Shown in pieces: positions 26,883-35,961 of a stretch of DNA of 64,000 nt (position 1 is its first letter; every line of letters starts with the position of its first letter). This DNA comes from Chryseolinea soli (lineage in GTDB: Bacteria; Bacteroidota; Bacteroidia; Cytophagales; Cyclobacteriaceae), in contig NZ_CP032382.1 of NCBI RefSeq assembly GCF_003589925.1, positions 7,750,001 to 7,814,000 of the forward strand. Reading direction: 5' to 3'. The position numbers were made by a program, and so were the translations under genes. The notes below the pieces were generated by a model that saw only the letters and a list, made by a program, of their open reading frames with translations, did no database searches and had not been told where the DNA came from.

Positions 26883-28553
26883 CTACCAGAAGATCGTATA
26901 CAGCGCTGCGAGAATTCCGCAGACGATCACCGCGCCCACGGCAAAAGCTCCCTTGGGCTTGAACATTTCGGCGTCGATTTCCAATCCTTTGGGTTCTGCC
27001 TTCGTGTCGGTCAAACTCACGACCACCATCACCGCCACAACGACCAGGAACACGAGGCCCATGCGGTCGATGAACGGGATCTCGTACAAGCCCGAATCAA
27101 CATTGACGGCGGCGAGGCCAAAATTGCTGAGGGCCGAAAGGTCTGCATAGCCCGGCAACACTTTCAGAAACATCGAAAGCGGGAACACAATGACGGCGGC
27201 TACCAACGCTGCTTTTGCCGTGGTCTTTTTCCAGAAGAAACCTAAAATGAAAATGGCAAAGATACCGGGCGACACAAAGCCGGTGTATTCCTGGATGAAC
27301 TGGAAGCCACCTTTTTTGTCGATGCCCATGAAGGGCGAAATGACAATGGCCAACCCCATGGCTACCATGATGGCGATCTTACCGACATGCACCAAATGCT
27401 TTTCGGTCGCGGCGGGGTTGAAAAATTTCTTATAGATGTCCAGCGTAAAGATGGTGGAGATACTGTTTGCCTTGCCGGCCAGCGACGCCACAATGGCGGC
27501 CGTAAGCGCGGCAAACGAAAGTCCCTTCAATCCGATGGGGAGCAGGTTTAGGAGGATGGGGTAAGCGCGGTCGGGGTTGAGTGCGCCGTTGCTTTGCATT
27601 TCCGTTTGGAACATGCCTTCCTTGTACAACACATAAGCGGCAATACCCGGCAGCACGACGATGACCGGCATCAACAACTTCAGGAACGCGGCAAACAAAA
27701 TACCGTTGCGGGCGGTGGGCAGATCGGCACCGAGTGCGCGCTGGGTGATGTATTGGTTACAGCCCCAATAGTTGAGGTTCACAATCCACATACCGCCGAG
27801 CAATATCGATAAGCCCGGCAAGTCGAGATAGTTTGGATTACCCTGCTTGAAGAGCATGTGGAAGTGATCGTTGCCGTGATCCACCATGAGGCTGAATCCG
27901 TTGAGCACACCCGAAGAGCCAAAATGTTCCGACACCATGTTGAGGGCCATATACGTTGTGGCCAACCCGCCAAGGATGAGGAAGAACACCTGGATCACGT
28001 CCGTATACCCGATCACCTTCATCCCGCCGAGCGTGATGACGATGGCGAAGAGGGCCAGGCCGCCCATACACACCCAGAAGTTGATGCCCGAGATGGTGTT
28101 GATGGCCAGGGCGCCCAAAAAGAGGATCGACGTGAGGTTCACGATCACATACAGCAAGAGCCAGAACACGGCCATGATGGTACTCACCGTGCTGCTATAC
28201 CGTTGCGTGAGGAACTGCGGCATGGTGTAGATCTTGTTCTTGAGGTAGATGGGCATAAAGAAAATGGCCACGACCAACAGGGTTGCGGCCGCCATCCATT
28301 CATAGGTGGCGATGGCAAGACCCATTTTGAAGCCGGATCCCGACTGCCCGATAAACTGCTCGGCCGAGATGTTGGAGGCGATCAGCGAGGCACCGATAGC
28401 CCACCAGGTGAGCGACCCTTCGGCCAGGAAGAAATCTTTGGAATCTTGCAGGGCCTTCTTCTTGCGGTTGTAAACCCAGTACCCGTAGGATGAAACGATG
28501 ACGAAATAGATGAGAAAGACGATGTAGTCTATAGTGTGTAATTGCTGCTGCAT
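26883..28553 (-). CDS. Sodium/sugar symporter, SSS family
   Basis: A 556-residue inner-membrane transporter of the solute:sodium symporter family (SGLT-like), with about 14 helices. Family landmarks are T-W-W-A-I-G-A-S-L-I-A-S-N-I-S-A-E-Q-F-I-G (about 48-68), K-N-K-I-Y-T-M-P-Q-F-L, W-G-C-N-Q-Y-I-T-Q-R-A-L-G and S-S/G-K-x-x-S-I-S-T-I-F-T-L-D-I-Y-K-K. It is a close paralogue of the symporter inside the arabinose operon (58247-59935). The transported sugar is unknown; its own transcript ends at the hairpin at 26796-26828, and the SusC/SusD pair lies just downstream on the same strand. Confidence 0.93.
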   Translation of the reverse strand: MQQQLHTIDYIVFLIYFVIVSSYGYWVYNRKKKALQDSKDFFLAEGSLTWWAIGASLIASNISAEQFIGQSGSGFKMGLAIATYEWMAAATLLVVAIFFMPIYLKNKIYTMPQFLTQRYSSTVSTIMAVFWLLLYVIVNLTSILFLGALAINTISGINFWVCMGGLALFAIVITLGGMKVIGYTDVIQVFFLILGGLATTYMALNMVSEHFGSSGVLNGFSLMVDHGNDHFHMLFKQGNPNYLDLPGLSILLGGMWIVNLNYWGCNQYITQRALGADLPTARNGILFAAFLKLLMPVIVVLPGIAAYVLYKEGMFQTEMQSNGALNPDRAYPILLNLLPIGLKGLSFAALTAAIVASLAGKANSISTIFTLDIYKKFFNPAATEKHLVHVGKIAIMVAMGLAIVISPFMGIDKKGGFQFIQEYTGFVSPGIFAIFILGFFWKKTTAKAALVAAVIVFPLSMFLKVLPGYADLSALSNFGLAAVNVDSGLYEIPFIDRMGLVFLVVVAVMVVVSLTDTKAEPKGLEIDAEMFKPKGAFAVGAVIVCGILAALYTIFW

Positions 28554-28805
28554 CTTGGTTTAGGGTATGTTTAGGCGAATGATTGTTAGGTTTCCGCCTC
28601 CACAGCCGCTTCCAGGAAGAGGCAAATGAAGGTCAGTCTGTTGGTTTTGTGAGGGTCTGGAAAATAAAAGTCAGGTTCTTTTTTGAAACTACAAAGGATG
28701 CAATCGATTTTTTAGGCTTTTATCAGAAACCCGGCGGTGGATATTTGAATTTCATTAAAATAACCTTCAACTTTTGGTTTCTGAAAATAAAGAACCCGAA
28801 ACACT

Positions 28806-29582
28806 ATGGCAAAAGGCTTATTGATCGATATGGATGGCGTGATTTACGGAGGGGATATCCTCATTCCGGGAGCCGACACCTTTATTACCCGTTTATTGAA
28901 TGAAAACATCCCCTTCACCTTCATGACCAACAACAGCCAGCGCACCCCCCTGGAGGCGGTGCGGAAGTTGCGGAAACTGGGCATCGAGGTGACTGAAAAC
29001 CATATCTACACCAGCGCGATGGCTACTGCCAAATTCCTGGCGAGCCAGGTACCCAAGGGCACGGCCTACGTACTCGGCGAGGGCGGCCTCATCAGCAGCC
29101 TCCACGACCATGGCATTACCCTGGTGGACACCGAGCCCGATTTCGTAGTGCTCGGCGAAGGCCGCAACTTCACCCTCGAAATGGTGCAGCGCGCCGTGGA
29201 CATGATCCTGGCCGGCGCCAAGTTCATCACCACCAACCGCGACCCCTCACCAAAAAAGAAAGGCTGGAACAACCTGGGCATCGCCGCCACCACCGCTATG
29301 ATCGAAGAAGCCACCGGCATCAAGGCCTTCGTGGTGGGTAAACCCGGCCCCGTGATGATGCGGTCTTCGCGAAAACATATTGGATTGGAGACGGCGGATA
29401 CTACGGTGATCGGTGACACGATGGATACGGATATTCAGGGTGGAGTGCAGATGGGGTATCGGACCATTCTTGTGCTGTCGGGGATCAGTAAGAATGAGGA
29501 ATTGAAGAAGTATGCGTTTAAGCCGGATCTGGTGGTGAATTCGGTGAATGATATTGAGTTGCCGTTGGAGTGGTGGACATAA
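28806..29582 (+). CDS. HAD-IIA family phosphatase, NagD-like
   Basis: A 258-residue cytosolic phosphohydrolase of the HAD IIA subfamily. Motif I is D-M-D-G-V (nucleophile Asp at 9), motif II T-N-N (about 41-43), motif III lysine in V-G-K-P-G-P (about 178), motif IV G-D-T-M-D-T-D (about 204-210). NagD-type members dephosphorylate nucleotides or sugar phosphates; the substrate here is unknown. The last 230 bases switch from strongly C-ending to G/T-ending codons. No operon partner upstream; the unknown gene at 29641 follows 58 bp later. Confidence 0.93.
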   Translation: MAKGLLIDMDGVIYGGDILIPGADTFITRLLNENIPFTFMTNNSQRTPLEAVRKLRKLGIEVTENHIYTSAMATAKFLASQVPKGTAYVLGEGGLISSLHDHGITLVDTEPDFVVLGEGRNFTLEMVQRAVDMILAGAKFITTNRDPSPKKKGWNNLGIAATTAMIEEATGIKAFVVGKPGPVMMRSSRKHIGLETADTTVIGDTMDTDIQGGVQMGYRTILVLSGISKNEELKKYAFKPDLVVNSVNDIELPLEWWT

Positions 29583-29640
29583 ATCATGGATCTGCCTTGA
29601 CCGTATAACACCCGGGACGAGCCTGATAAACAAAACAGCA

Positions 29641-30144
29641 ATGGGATTTTTCAATAGAAAAAAGAAACAGGAGGAAGAAGAGCAACCAAAAAAATCTACT
29701 CCAGAGCAAAAGGAAACCCTGGATGAATTCGCTCAGCAAATGTCGGACGCGGCAGAAGCGTGTGCTGATCATTTTAAAGGAAGATATGGAGTGTTGGATT
29801 TTAGTGAGCGGAGCCTTCAAATTGTGGACACTATCCTGGAAGACGCTTCCGATTTCTACCCGGAAATGGAAGAAGCCCAACAGCAATGGATCGTATCGAG
29901 TGTCGGTTCTTACATCTTTGAGGTAGCCCGAAGAAATTTTGGCGGGAAATATTTTTGGTTTGATCAAAGAGCGCAGCCCATCCTGGTGACCGGTCAGCCC
30001 AGGTTTGAAATTTCCATTGTGGTCTTTGATAAGGTAGCCGGACGGTTGACCAACGGGAAAGAAGACAACATTCCCTACTTCTTCGAAGGATATGCGGAGC
30101 GGGTCCGCAAAGCAAAAGACGGAGATCGTGCGACGATCGTATAG
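29641..30144 (+). CDS. Unknown protein, charged N-terminus
   Basis: A 167-residue soluble protein starting M-G-F-F-N-R-K-K-K-Q-E-E-E-E-Q. The frame extends upstream of this ATG, but the preceding residues do not look coding and the chosen ATG is the only one with a natural start. The first 30 residues are highly charged and probably disordered; the remainder is alpha/beta with S-S-V-G-S-Y-I-F-E-V-A-R-R-N-F-G-G-K-Y-F-W-F at about 95-116. I do not recognise a family. It is followed after 45 bp by the membrane protein at 30190, with which it may form an operon. Confidence 0.7.
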   Translation: MGFFNRKKKQEEEEQPKKSTPEQKETLDEFAQQMSDAAEACADHFKGRYGVLDFSERSLQIVDTILEDASDFYPEMEEAQQQWIVSSVGSYIFEVARRNFGGKYFWFDQRAQPILVTGQPRFEISIVVFDKVAGRLTNGKEDNIPYFFEGYAERVRKAKDGDRATIV

Positions 30145-30189
30145 CCGCCATACCCTAAACCTTAGTCTCCCAAGATTGATCGTCAGGCA

Positions 30190-30654
30190 ATGATAAAGAA
30201 GATCACGTTTCCGCTACTGGGTTTGCTGGGTGGCTTCGGCGTGGGAATTTGGACTGAGTTTTGGATAAAGGGATTCATTCACGATCTCTTTACATTTTTT
30301 ACCGATAATCACATCCGTTTTCATGGCAAGATATTCCGTTCGTTTTTTGAATGGCATTATCTGGCAATCTTTGCGCTCATCGGATTATTTTGTTATCACG
30401 CTTTTCGAGTATGTACATTGCCCGAGAAAATCAAATACGCTGGTCTGGCGGTTTCTATCTTTTTTCTGGCGCTGGCCCTCATCTGCTATGCCGATAGCTA
30501 TGTAAAAATTATTGAATGCACGGCCTGCGATGATGGGGTACGGACACTTGAATATTCTGACATTCGATACGAACGGATTATCTTTACCAGTCTCGCATTA
30601 TCTCTCCTGCCGATCGGGATCAAACGTATCCGTAGTCAGAGGGCGAATGATTAG
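30190..30654 (+). CDS. Small membrane protein, unknown function
   Basis: A 154-residue protein with about four hydrophobic segments (about 5-22, 54-74, 80-102 and 130-148), including Y-L-A-I-F-A-L-I-G-L-F-C-Y-H-A-F and A-G-L-A-V-S-I-F-F-L-A-L-A-L-I-C-Y-A. A C-T-A-C pair lies in the loop at about 116-119. No family recognised. It starts 45 bp after the unknown gene at 29641 on the same strand and ends near the convergent 1241-residue secreted protein. Confidence 0.65.
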   Translation: MIKKITFPLLGLLGGFGVGIWTEFWIKGFIHDLFTFFTDNHIRFHGKIFRSFFEWHYLAIFALIGLFCYHAFRVCTLPEKIKYAGLAVSIFFLALALICYADSYVKIIECTACDDGVRTLEYSDIRYERIIFTSLALSLLPIGIKRIRSQRAND

Positions 30655-30711
30655 AGCATGGTGGCTATACTTCACCATGGCTATTTCTCGCCATTTTGTA
30701 GTTGCCCGGCT

Positions 30712-33700
30712 CTACTCTTTACTACCCTGAAAGGAGAACCCCATGGCGTCCATTTTTAATTTATTGACTGCATTTTTTTCATCTCTGATGAAATTAATGG
30801 TAGCCTTACCATCGGCATCATAAGTATCGGCCATAACGGTTGGCTTCAGTTCCCCGATTTGCCCGCTGGCATCCATCATCACTTTGCCATCTTTAATGGT
30901 GATCACAATAAATTCAAATGGCAAGCCGGTCATCTTATATTTTCCTGCGTAGTCGTTCAGTTCGACCGTTGACGATTCCGTGCTCGCACGCTTCGTCTCG
31001 GAAGGGCTGTTCTCCGACTTGAAGGTCGTGTTCATCACCACCATGAGTGCGCCACCACCTTTCAACTCCGGATTGGTAAACACGAGGTACAGCGTATGGA
31101 ACCCGGTGGTTTGTTCGAGATTTATTACGCTTGCGCTTGAACCAAAACCACCATCACCGATAAAGTCAGACTTACCAAATAGTTTCCCTTTCGGTGAATC
31201 GATATGCACTTCAATAAAACCACCCGCGGCGTTCAATTGTGCTTTTGGCGCTACCGCCGTAATCTCCATTTGCGTAACACCGGTCAAATCAATATTACTC
31301 AAGCCAACATAACTTCCCGACTTTGTGGGAATGACAAATTTATTACCGCCATAAGACATCTTGTTGACATCATTGCTCAAATCATAATTGGATGGATTGA
31401 TTTTTGGACTGCGAAGGGTAAAGGTTTCTTCTGAGGATAGACTAGGTAGTCCGCTGGCACCACGATCCCTGTAAGCAGCACGAAAAATATATACGCCTTG
31501 TCCCTTATCGCCTGCTGGCAACTTCGCCGTATATACACCCTCGACCGGAAGCGATTTCGTTTTTGGTTTTGCTTCTGCCAGGCTCAGTATATATTTCACC
31601 ATCTCCGCGGCATCTTCGGCAGAAAGCTGTGGATGTGCGGCCATAGGAACTTCACCCCAGACACCACTTCCGCCGGAAATCACTTTCTTTACAAGATTCT
31701 GTTGCGCCGCGGTTGCTCCTTTGTATTTCAATGAAACCTCACGATACGTTGGTCCAATAGATTTTTTGTCCACGCTATGGCAGGCCTTACAATCCGCTCC
31801 CTCAATCAACTTCATCCCCTTAACGACGTTCGCCGACGCATCCGCAGTCCGGTGCCCTTGCGCGATCTCGACTTTGTCGAATCCTTCCGCCAGGTAGTCA
31901 ATGTTCACCACAACCTGGTCCGCCTTGATCTTACCATTGGCAATGCTTCCGTCCTCCTTGTCCTCAACCATGATTTTATAATGGTAGGTCCGATCAGGGA
32001 AATAGAATGATTTGTTTTCCTTCCCGATATCAAACTTCAAAACCGGAGGCTCGTTTCCTGCCGCTAATTCCAATGATTGCGTAGATACTCCGCCCTTGCC
32101 ATCGATTACGGTTAATGTTGCTTTGTAAATGTCAGGTTTAGCCAGCGACAGTTTTGCAATGGGACCCGACAGTGTTTTATTATAGCCTGTCTTTGACGTG
32201 ACCTTCCATGAGAAATTTAAGGAGTCGCCGTCCGCATCCTTTGTCCCTTCGGAACTGAGCGTTGTGGTAAATGGGATGGAGCCACCTAATTGATCAGCGG
32301 TTAACTTGATCTCAGGCTTTCTGTTTCCTCCATTGTATTCGATCTTCACCAGTCGCGCATCGTCATTGGCAGTGAACCAACCTGAACCATATTCGAGCAT
32401 ATAGAGATCTCCGTCAGCGGAAAATTCCATGTCCATGGGATTGCTGAACCGATAGCTGGGCATGAACCTTTCCATGGAAACATAGTTTCCCTCCTTGTCA
32501 AGCGTTACGGACATGATCCATCCTCGCATCCAGTCGTAGGTAAATAATTTCCCGTCGTAGTATTTCGGAAAGGATCGCTTGGCCAATTTGAAATGTTCGG
32601 AATAGAAAACCGGGCCGGCCATAGCATTCCGCCCACCTGTACCGACGAGTGGAAACTCCTGGGATTCTGCATACGGATACCAGATGAGCGCCTTTTGCGC
32701 GGGGGGAAGCTCACTGATCCCTGTGTTATTCGGAGATGTATTGATGGGTTTTGAAGGATCCCATTTTTCAAGGGACTTGTTCGCAGTGAAGTCGTATTTG
32801 TAATACGCTTTGTTATCTCCAACAAAATAGGGCCATCCGAAATTCCCAGCAGCTCTTGCCTGCCCTACTTCGTCCTGCCCTGCCGGACCTCGTGTAGCAT
32901 CCGGATCATTGGCATCGGGGCCTACTTCACCCCAATAGACAAACCCGGTTTTCTGATCGATCGAAATCCGGAAAGGATTCCGATGTCCCATAGTATAGAT
33001 CTCGGGTCTGGTTTTAGCCGTTCCTTTTGGAAAGAGATTCCCCTCAGGAATGGAATACGTCCCATCTGCCTTGGGTTTGATGCGAAGTATTTTCCCTCTC
33101 AGGTCATTACTATTGGAAGAAGATTTTTGCGCATCCCAGGGAGAGCGGTCGGGTCTTTCGTCACTTGGGCTATATCCGTTTGATCCATGTGGATTGGTAT
33201 TATCCCCGGTTGATACGTAGAGATTACTTTCTTTATCAAATGCAATGGATCCCCCGGTATGACAACACTGCTCACGTTGCGTGGCGACGGCGAGTAACAC
33301 TTTCTTTGAGTTTAAGTCCAGCACATCTCCAACAAGAGTATAGCGTGTCAAGATATTTTGTGATTTGACCGGATCAGAATAATAAAGATAGATCCAATGG
33401 TTCGTGGCAAAGTTGGGATCTTTACTTAAACCGAGCAGTCCGTCTTCCGACTCCGATACTTTGCCGTCACGGTCTTTATACTTTGTGCTGACGGGAATCG
33501 TAGCAATGGTCTTTAATTGTTTGGTTTGCGTATTATACAACCGCACCGCGCCATGACGCTCAATAAATAGTATCCTTCCGTTATTCAGCACACTCAACTC
33601 CATGGGTTCATTGAGCTTCTCTTTCAATATGACTTTCGAGAACCGGTTTTCCTCCGGTTTTGATTTTTCGTAATCTAACGTCAGCCCTTTTTCACCGATG

Positions 33701-34437
33701 GCGTACTGTAATCCCGCCCACAGGTGATCAAGAAACAAGGGTTCCGAAAACGTTTCATCCGTATGCCCCATGGCTGTATAGAATGACCGGCCTCCATCAA
33801 AATCATGATACCAGCTCATGGGATGATGATCACCATTCTTTCCACCTTTATAGGATTTTTCATCGATCCCGATCAATACTTTAATAGATGGATCGATTTG
33901 TTTGAAGCTGTAGAACTCATCCGTCCGTTCAAATTCATCCGGCATGCCCTTCGTTGCCCAATGATCTTTTTCCACCACATAAAATTTTCCCTTTTGCACG
34001 TTTTCGGGATTGGGGTGATCGAGAAAAAAAGCACCGGCTAAGCGACCGTACCAGTTCCACTCATATTCACAGTCCGTGGCCGCATGAATCCCCACATAAC
34101 CACCGCCTGCCTGAATGTATCTTTCAAATTCAGTTTGCTGTTCAGGGTTCAACACGTCACCGGTGGTATTGAGCCAGACCACGGCGTTATATCGCTTTAG
34201 ATTATTGGCAACAAACTGATGCGCGTCTTCCGTAAAGTCCACGTCAAACCCTTTTTCATCCGCCATTTTTTTTATCGCCACCTTCCCCGCCTCAATGGAT
34301 GTGTGCCTGAATCCATCGGTTTTACTGAATACCAGGACTCTTGGCTTATCTTCCATTCTATCGCGAAATGAAAGCAGCAGTGCCATCATCGCCACCAGGG
34401 CCATGGGCAACAAGGATCGAAATCGGGTTATTTTCAT
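30712..34437 (-). CDS. Secreted multidomain ThuA / PQQ-sugar-dehydrogenase-like / cytochrome c protein
   Basis: A 1241-residue exported protein. In order: a signal segment (1-25); a ThuA domain (about 32-245) with F-S-K-T-D-G-F-R-H-T-S and V-G-I-H-A-A-T-D; a glucose/sorbosone dehydrogenase-like beta-propeller (about 260-690) with E-R-H-G-A-V-R-L-Y and L-G-L-S-K-D-P; a PKD-like domain (about 700-800); a cytochrome c domain with C-K-A-C-H (about 900) and a distal methionine in P-M-A-A-H-P; a CBM6-like module (about 1010-1150) and a C-terminal beta module. It probably oxidises sugars in the periplasm and passes electrons to the haem. The substrate is unknown. Divergent from 34537. Confidence 0.86.
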   Translation of the reverse strand: MKITRFRSLLPMALVAMMALLLSFRDRMEDKPRVLVFSKTDGFRHTSIEAGKVAIKKMADEKGFDVDFTEDAHQFVANNLKRYNAVVWLNTTGDVLNPEQQTEFERYIQAGGGYVGIHAATDCEYEWNWYGRLAGAFFLDHPNPENVQKGKFYVVEKDHWATKGMPDEFERTDEFYSFKQIDPSIKVLIGIDEKSYKGGKNGDHHPMSWYHDFDGGRSFYTAMGHTDETFSEPLFLDHLWAGLQYAIGEKGLTLDYEKSKPEENRFSKVILKEKLNEPMELSVLNNGRILFIERHGAVRLYNTQTKQLKTIATIPVSTKYKDRDGKVSESEDGLLGLSKDPNFATNHWIYLYYSDPVKSQNILTRYTLVGDVLDLNSKKVLLAVATQREQCCHTGGSIAFDKESNLYVSTGDNTNPHGSNGYSPSDERPDRSPWDAQKSSSNSNDLRGKILRIKPKADGTYSIPEGNLFPKGTAKTRPEIYTMGHRNPFRISIDQKTGFVYWGEVGPDANDPDATRGPAGQDEVGQARAAGNFGWPYFVGDNKAYYKYDFTANKSLEKWDPSKPINTSPNNTGISELPPAQKALIWYPYAESQEFPLVGTGGRNAMAGPVFYSEHFKLAKRSFPKYYDGKLFTYDWMRGWIMSVTLDKEGNYVSMERFMPSYRFSNPMDMEFSADGDLYMLEYGSGWFTANDDARLVKIEYNGGNRKPEIKLTADQLGGSIPFTTTLSSEGTKDADGDSLNFSWKVTSKTGYNKTLSGPIAKLSLAKPDIYKATLTVIDGKGGVSTQSLELAAGNEPPVLKFDIGKENKSFYFPDRTYHYKIMVEDKEDGSIANGKIKADQVVVNIDYLAEGFDKVEIAQGHRTADASANVVKGMKLIEGADCKACHSVDKKSIGPTYREVSLKYKGATAAQQNLVKKVISGGSGVWGEVPMAAHPQLSAEDAAEMVKYILSLAEAKPKTKSLPVEGVYTAKLPAGDKGQGVYIFRAAYRDRGASGLPSLSSEETFTLRSPKINPSNYDLSNDVNKMSYGGNKFVIPTKSGSYVGLSNIDLTGVTQMEITAVAPKAQLNAAGGFIEVHIDSPKGKLFGKSDFIGDGGFGSSASVINLEQTTGFHTLYLVFTNPELKGGGALMVVMNTTFKSENSPSETKRASTESSTVELNDYAGKYKMTGLPFEFIVITIKDGKVMMDASGQIGELKPTVMADTYDADGKATINFIRDEKNAVNKLKMDAMGFSFQGSKE

Positions 34438-34495
34438 GATGTTTAAAATTTCTTATCCGAAGACTTTGAAATACAAGTATAGCCTAATTATATTT

Positions 34496-34515
34496 ATTGC
34501 GCAAATTGACGCAAT
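34496..34515. promoter_or_regulatory. Candidate operator, ATTGCG-n8-CGCAAT
   Basis: A perfect inverted repeat ATTGCG / CGCAAT with an 8-base spacer between the divergent ThuA-family gene and the small secreted gene at 34537. It shares the ATTTGCGCA core (reverse strand) with sites upstream of the NUDIX regulator at 34907-35659, suggesting a common regulator. Confidence 0.5.
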
Positions 34516-34536
34516 ACAAAACGTAAAAATTACACT

Positions 34537-34899
34537 ATGAAAAACCCAGCGCTATTACTTTTCCTGTTGTTCGCCATCAACAGCCACATTGTTTATTCCC
34601 AGGACAAGCCTGATTATTTTCTAGGAAAATGGGATGTCCTTGTTCAGGGATTACCTCAAGGGGATGCAAAATTCACCATTACGTTTGAAGAGGCGGATGG
34701 GAAATGGTCTGGCAAAATGACGGATAAAGAAGCAAAAGAGACCCCCTTCACCTCAGTTGAGCTCGGTGAGAATTCAATCCGGGCAAACTTTACCGCTCAG
34801 GGATTTGATGTATTTATTAAGCTTGCGAAGGCAGAGAATGATACCCTAACGGGAACCATGATGGACATGTTCAATGCCTCCGGTACGCGGATTAAATAA
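34537..34899 (+). CDS. Small secreted beta protein
   Basis: A 120-residue protein with a signal peptide (M-K-N-P-A-L-L-L-F-L-L-F-A-I-N-S, cleavage near Y-S-Q at about 21) and a compact beta-rich body containing G-K-W-D-V, F-T-I-T-F and K-W-S-G-K-M. The pattern is lipocalin- or adenylate-barrel-like and resembles the C-terminal module of the divergent 1241-residue protein (D-Y-A-G-K-Y-K-M ... F-I-V-I-T-I-K-D-G). It may therefore be a co-regulated companion of that protein. No family assigned. Confidence 0.65.
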   Translation: MKNPALLLFLLFAINSHIVYSQDKPDYFLGKWDVLVQGLPQGDAKFTITFEEADGKWSGKMTDKEAKETPFTSVELGENSIRANFTAQGFDVFIKLAKAENDTLTGTMMDMFNASGTRIK

Positions 34900-34906
34900 A
34901 GGGGGG

Positions 34907-35659
34907 CTAAATAGCCCATACAATCCCCTCTTTCAACGCTCTGTCATAGTTCTTCTTATCGAATGAATACAGTTTGGGGGATCGGTGCTGACCGATCTTC
35001 CTCACTTCCTTCGTATCCTTAATCAATCCCAGGCTGACGAGCTTCCGGGGAAAATTCCTTCGGTCCAGTTTCCGCTTCAGGAGCGTCTCATACAGAAACA
35101 GGATCTCTGGCAACGTGAATTTCTTCTCCAGCAGTGTATAGCCTATCGGCTTGTGATATAGGTTAATGCGAAGATGATGCAGGGCCGTTTTAATGGTATC
35201 ATTATGATCAAACAATAAAGGAGGAAGCCCCTCTACGTCATGCCATTCATAGCGATCAATTAAAATATCCGGCTCGAGCGTGACCTTTGAAAACTCTACC
35301 AGCGCATAATATCCTACCGAAATGGTTCGTCCGGACAGCCAGCTTTTTGCGATCGAAGGATGTATGGCGTTATTGTTCACACGATAAGGCGTATCGCCGA
35401 AAACATGAAACTGCTCAAGGTAAACATCATCCAACCCTGTTTTCTCTTTTAGGATCCGGAGGGCAGCCTGACTAATGGGTTCATTCTTCTTTATAAATCC
35501 ACCCGGAAGTCCCAATCCGTTTAACCCTTTCCAGCTCCCCAGCAATATCTTTAACTGTCGCTCGTGGTACCCGAAAATGACACAATCAATCGTGATGTTT
35601 GACAGGTATTCTTTATCTCCCTGTTTTAAAAAGCGCAGCAGTTCTTTTTCTGTTTTCAT
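34907..35659 (-). CDS. NUDIX-type transcriptional regulator, NrtR/AraR-like
   Basis: A 250-residue protein with an N-terminal Nudix fold (about 20-160) and a C-terminal winged helix (about 165-235: F-T-L-P-E-I-L-F-L-Y-E-T-L-L-K-R-K-L-D-R-R-N-F-P-R-K). The Nudix box is incomplete: L-P-G-G-F-I-K-K-N-E-P-I-S-Q-A-A-L-R-I-L-K-E-K-T-G-L keeps the G and E positions only in part, as in ligand-sensing rather than hydrolysing members. A paralogue with the same two-domain design lies in the arabinose operon (57521-58210). It probably senses a sugar and controls the ThuA-family gene and itself through the TTGCGCAA-type sites nearby; this is inference. Confidence 0.85.
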   Translation of the reverse strand: MKTEKELLRFLKQGDKEYLSNITIDCVIFGYHERQLKILLGSWKGLNGLGLPGGFIKKNEPISQAALRILKEKTGLDDVYLEQFHVFGDTPYRVNNNAIHPSIAKSWLSGRTISVGYYALVEFSKVTLEPDILIDRYEWHDVEGLPPLLFDHNDTIKTALHHLRINLYHKPIGYTLLEKKFTLPEILFLYETLLKRKLDRRNFPRKLVSLGLIKDTKEVRKIGQHRSPKLYSFDKKNYDRALKEGIVWAI

Positions 35660-35719
35660 TTTTACCAGTCAGCTTTTAAGCCATCGCAAAATCATTGGGT
35701 CACTCAAATTAATAAACTC

Positions 35720-35769
35720 AACGCGTTATCCAATGCGCAAATATGCCCAATTTATTGCGTTATAAACGC
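35720..35769. promoter_or_regulatory. Cluster of candidate operators upstream of the NUDIX regulator
   Basis: Within 50 bases lie AACGCGTT (35720-35727, palindromic), AATGCGCAAAT (35732-35742), ATTGCG (35754-35759) and GCGTT-ata-AACGC (35757-35769). The TGCGCAAAT and ATTGCG elements also make up the inverted repeat at 34496-34515. Positions 60-110 bases upstream of the regulator's start suit autoregulation. Confidence 0.45.
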
Positions 35770-35961
35770 CAGAATAGTGTAATGCGGAAATTAACGAGTG
35801 GGACTTGGTGATGGGAACGCCGCTTCTTTGTTTATGCGTTTCTAAAAAGCTTCCCACACCTTCAGCACTTTTAGCCGAGCTAACCGAGGTTACGCGCCAT
35901 GAACGCTCGCATTCCATATGACAATGTGCGGGTGGCGCAATTCTTTAGATGGTTGCCTATA

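Noticed and set aside
30660..30705. Hairpin between 30654 and the ThuA-type gene as terminator
   Set aside because: The ATGGTG / CACCAT stem is only about 6-7 bp with an interior loop and no T tract.
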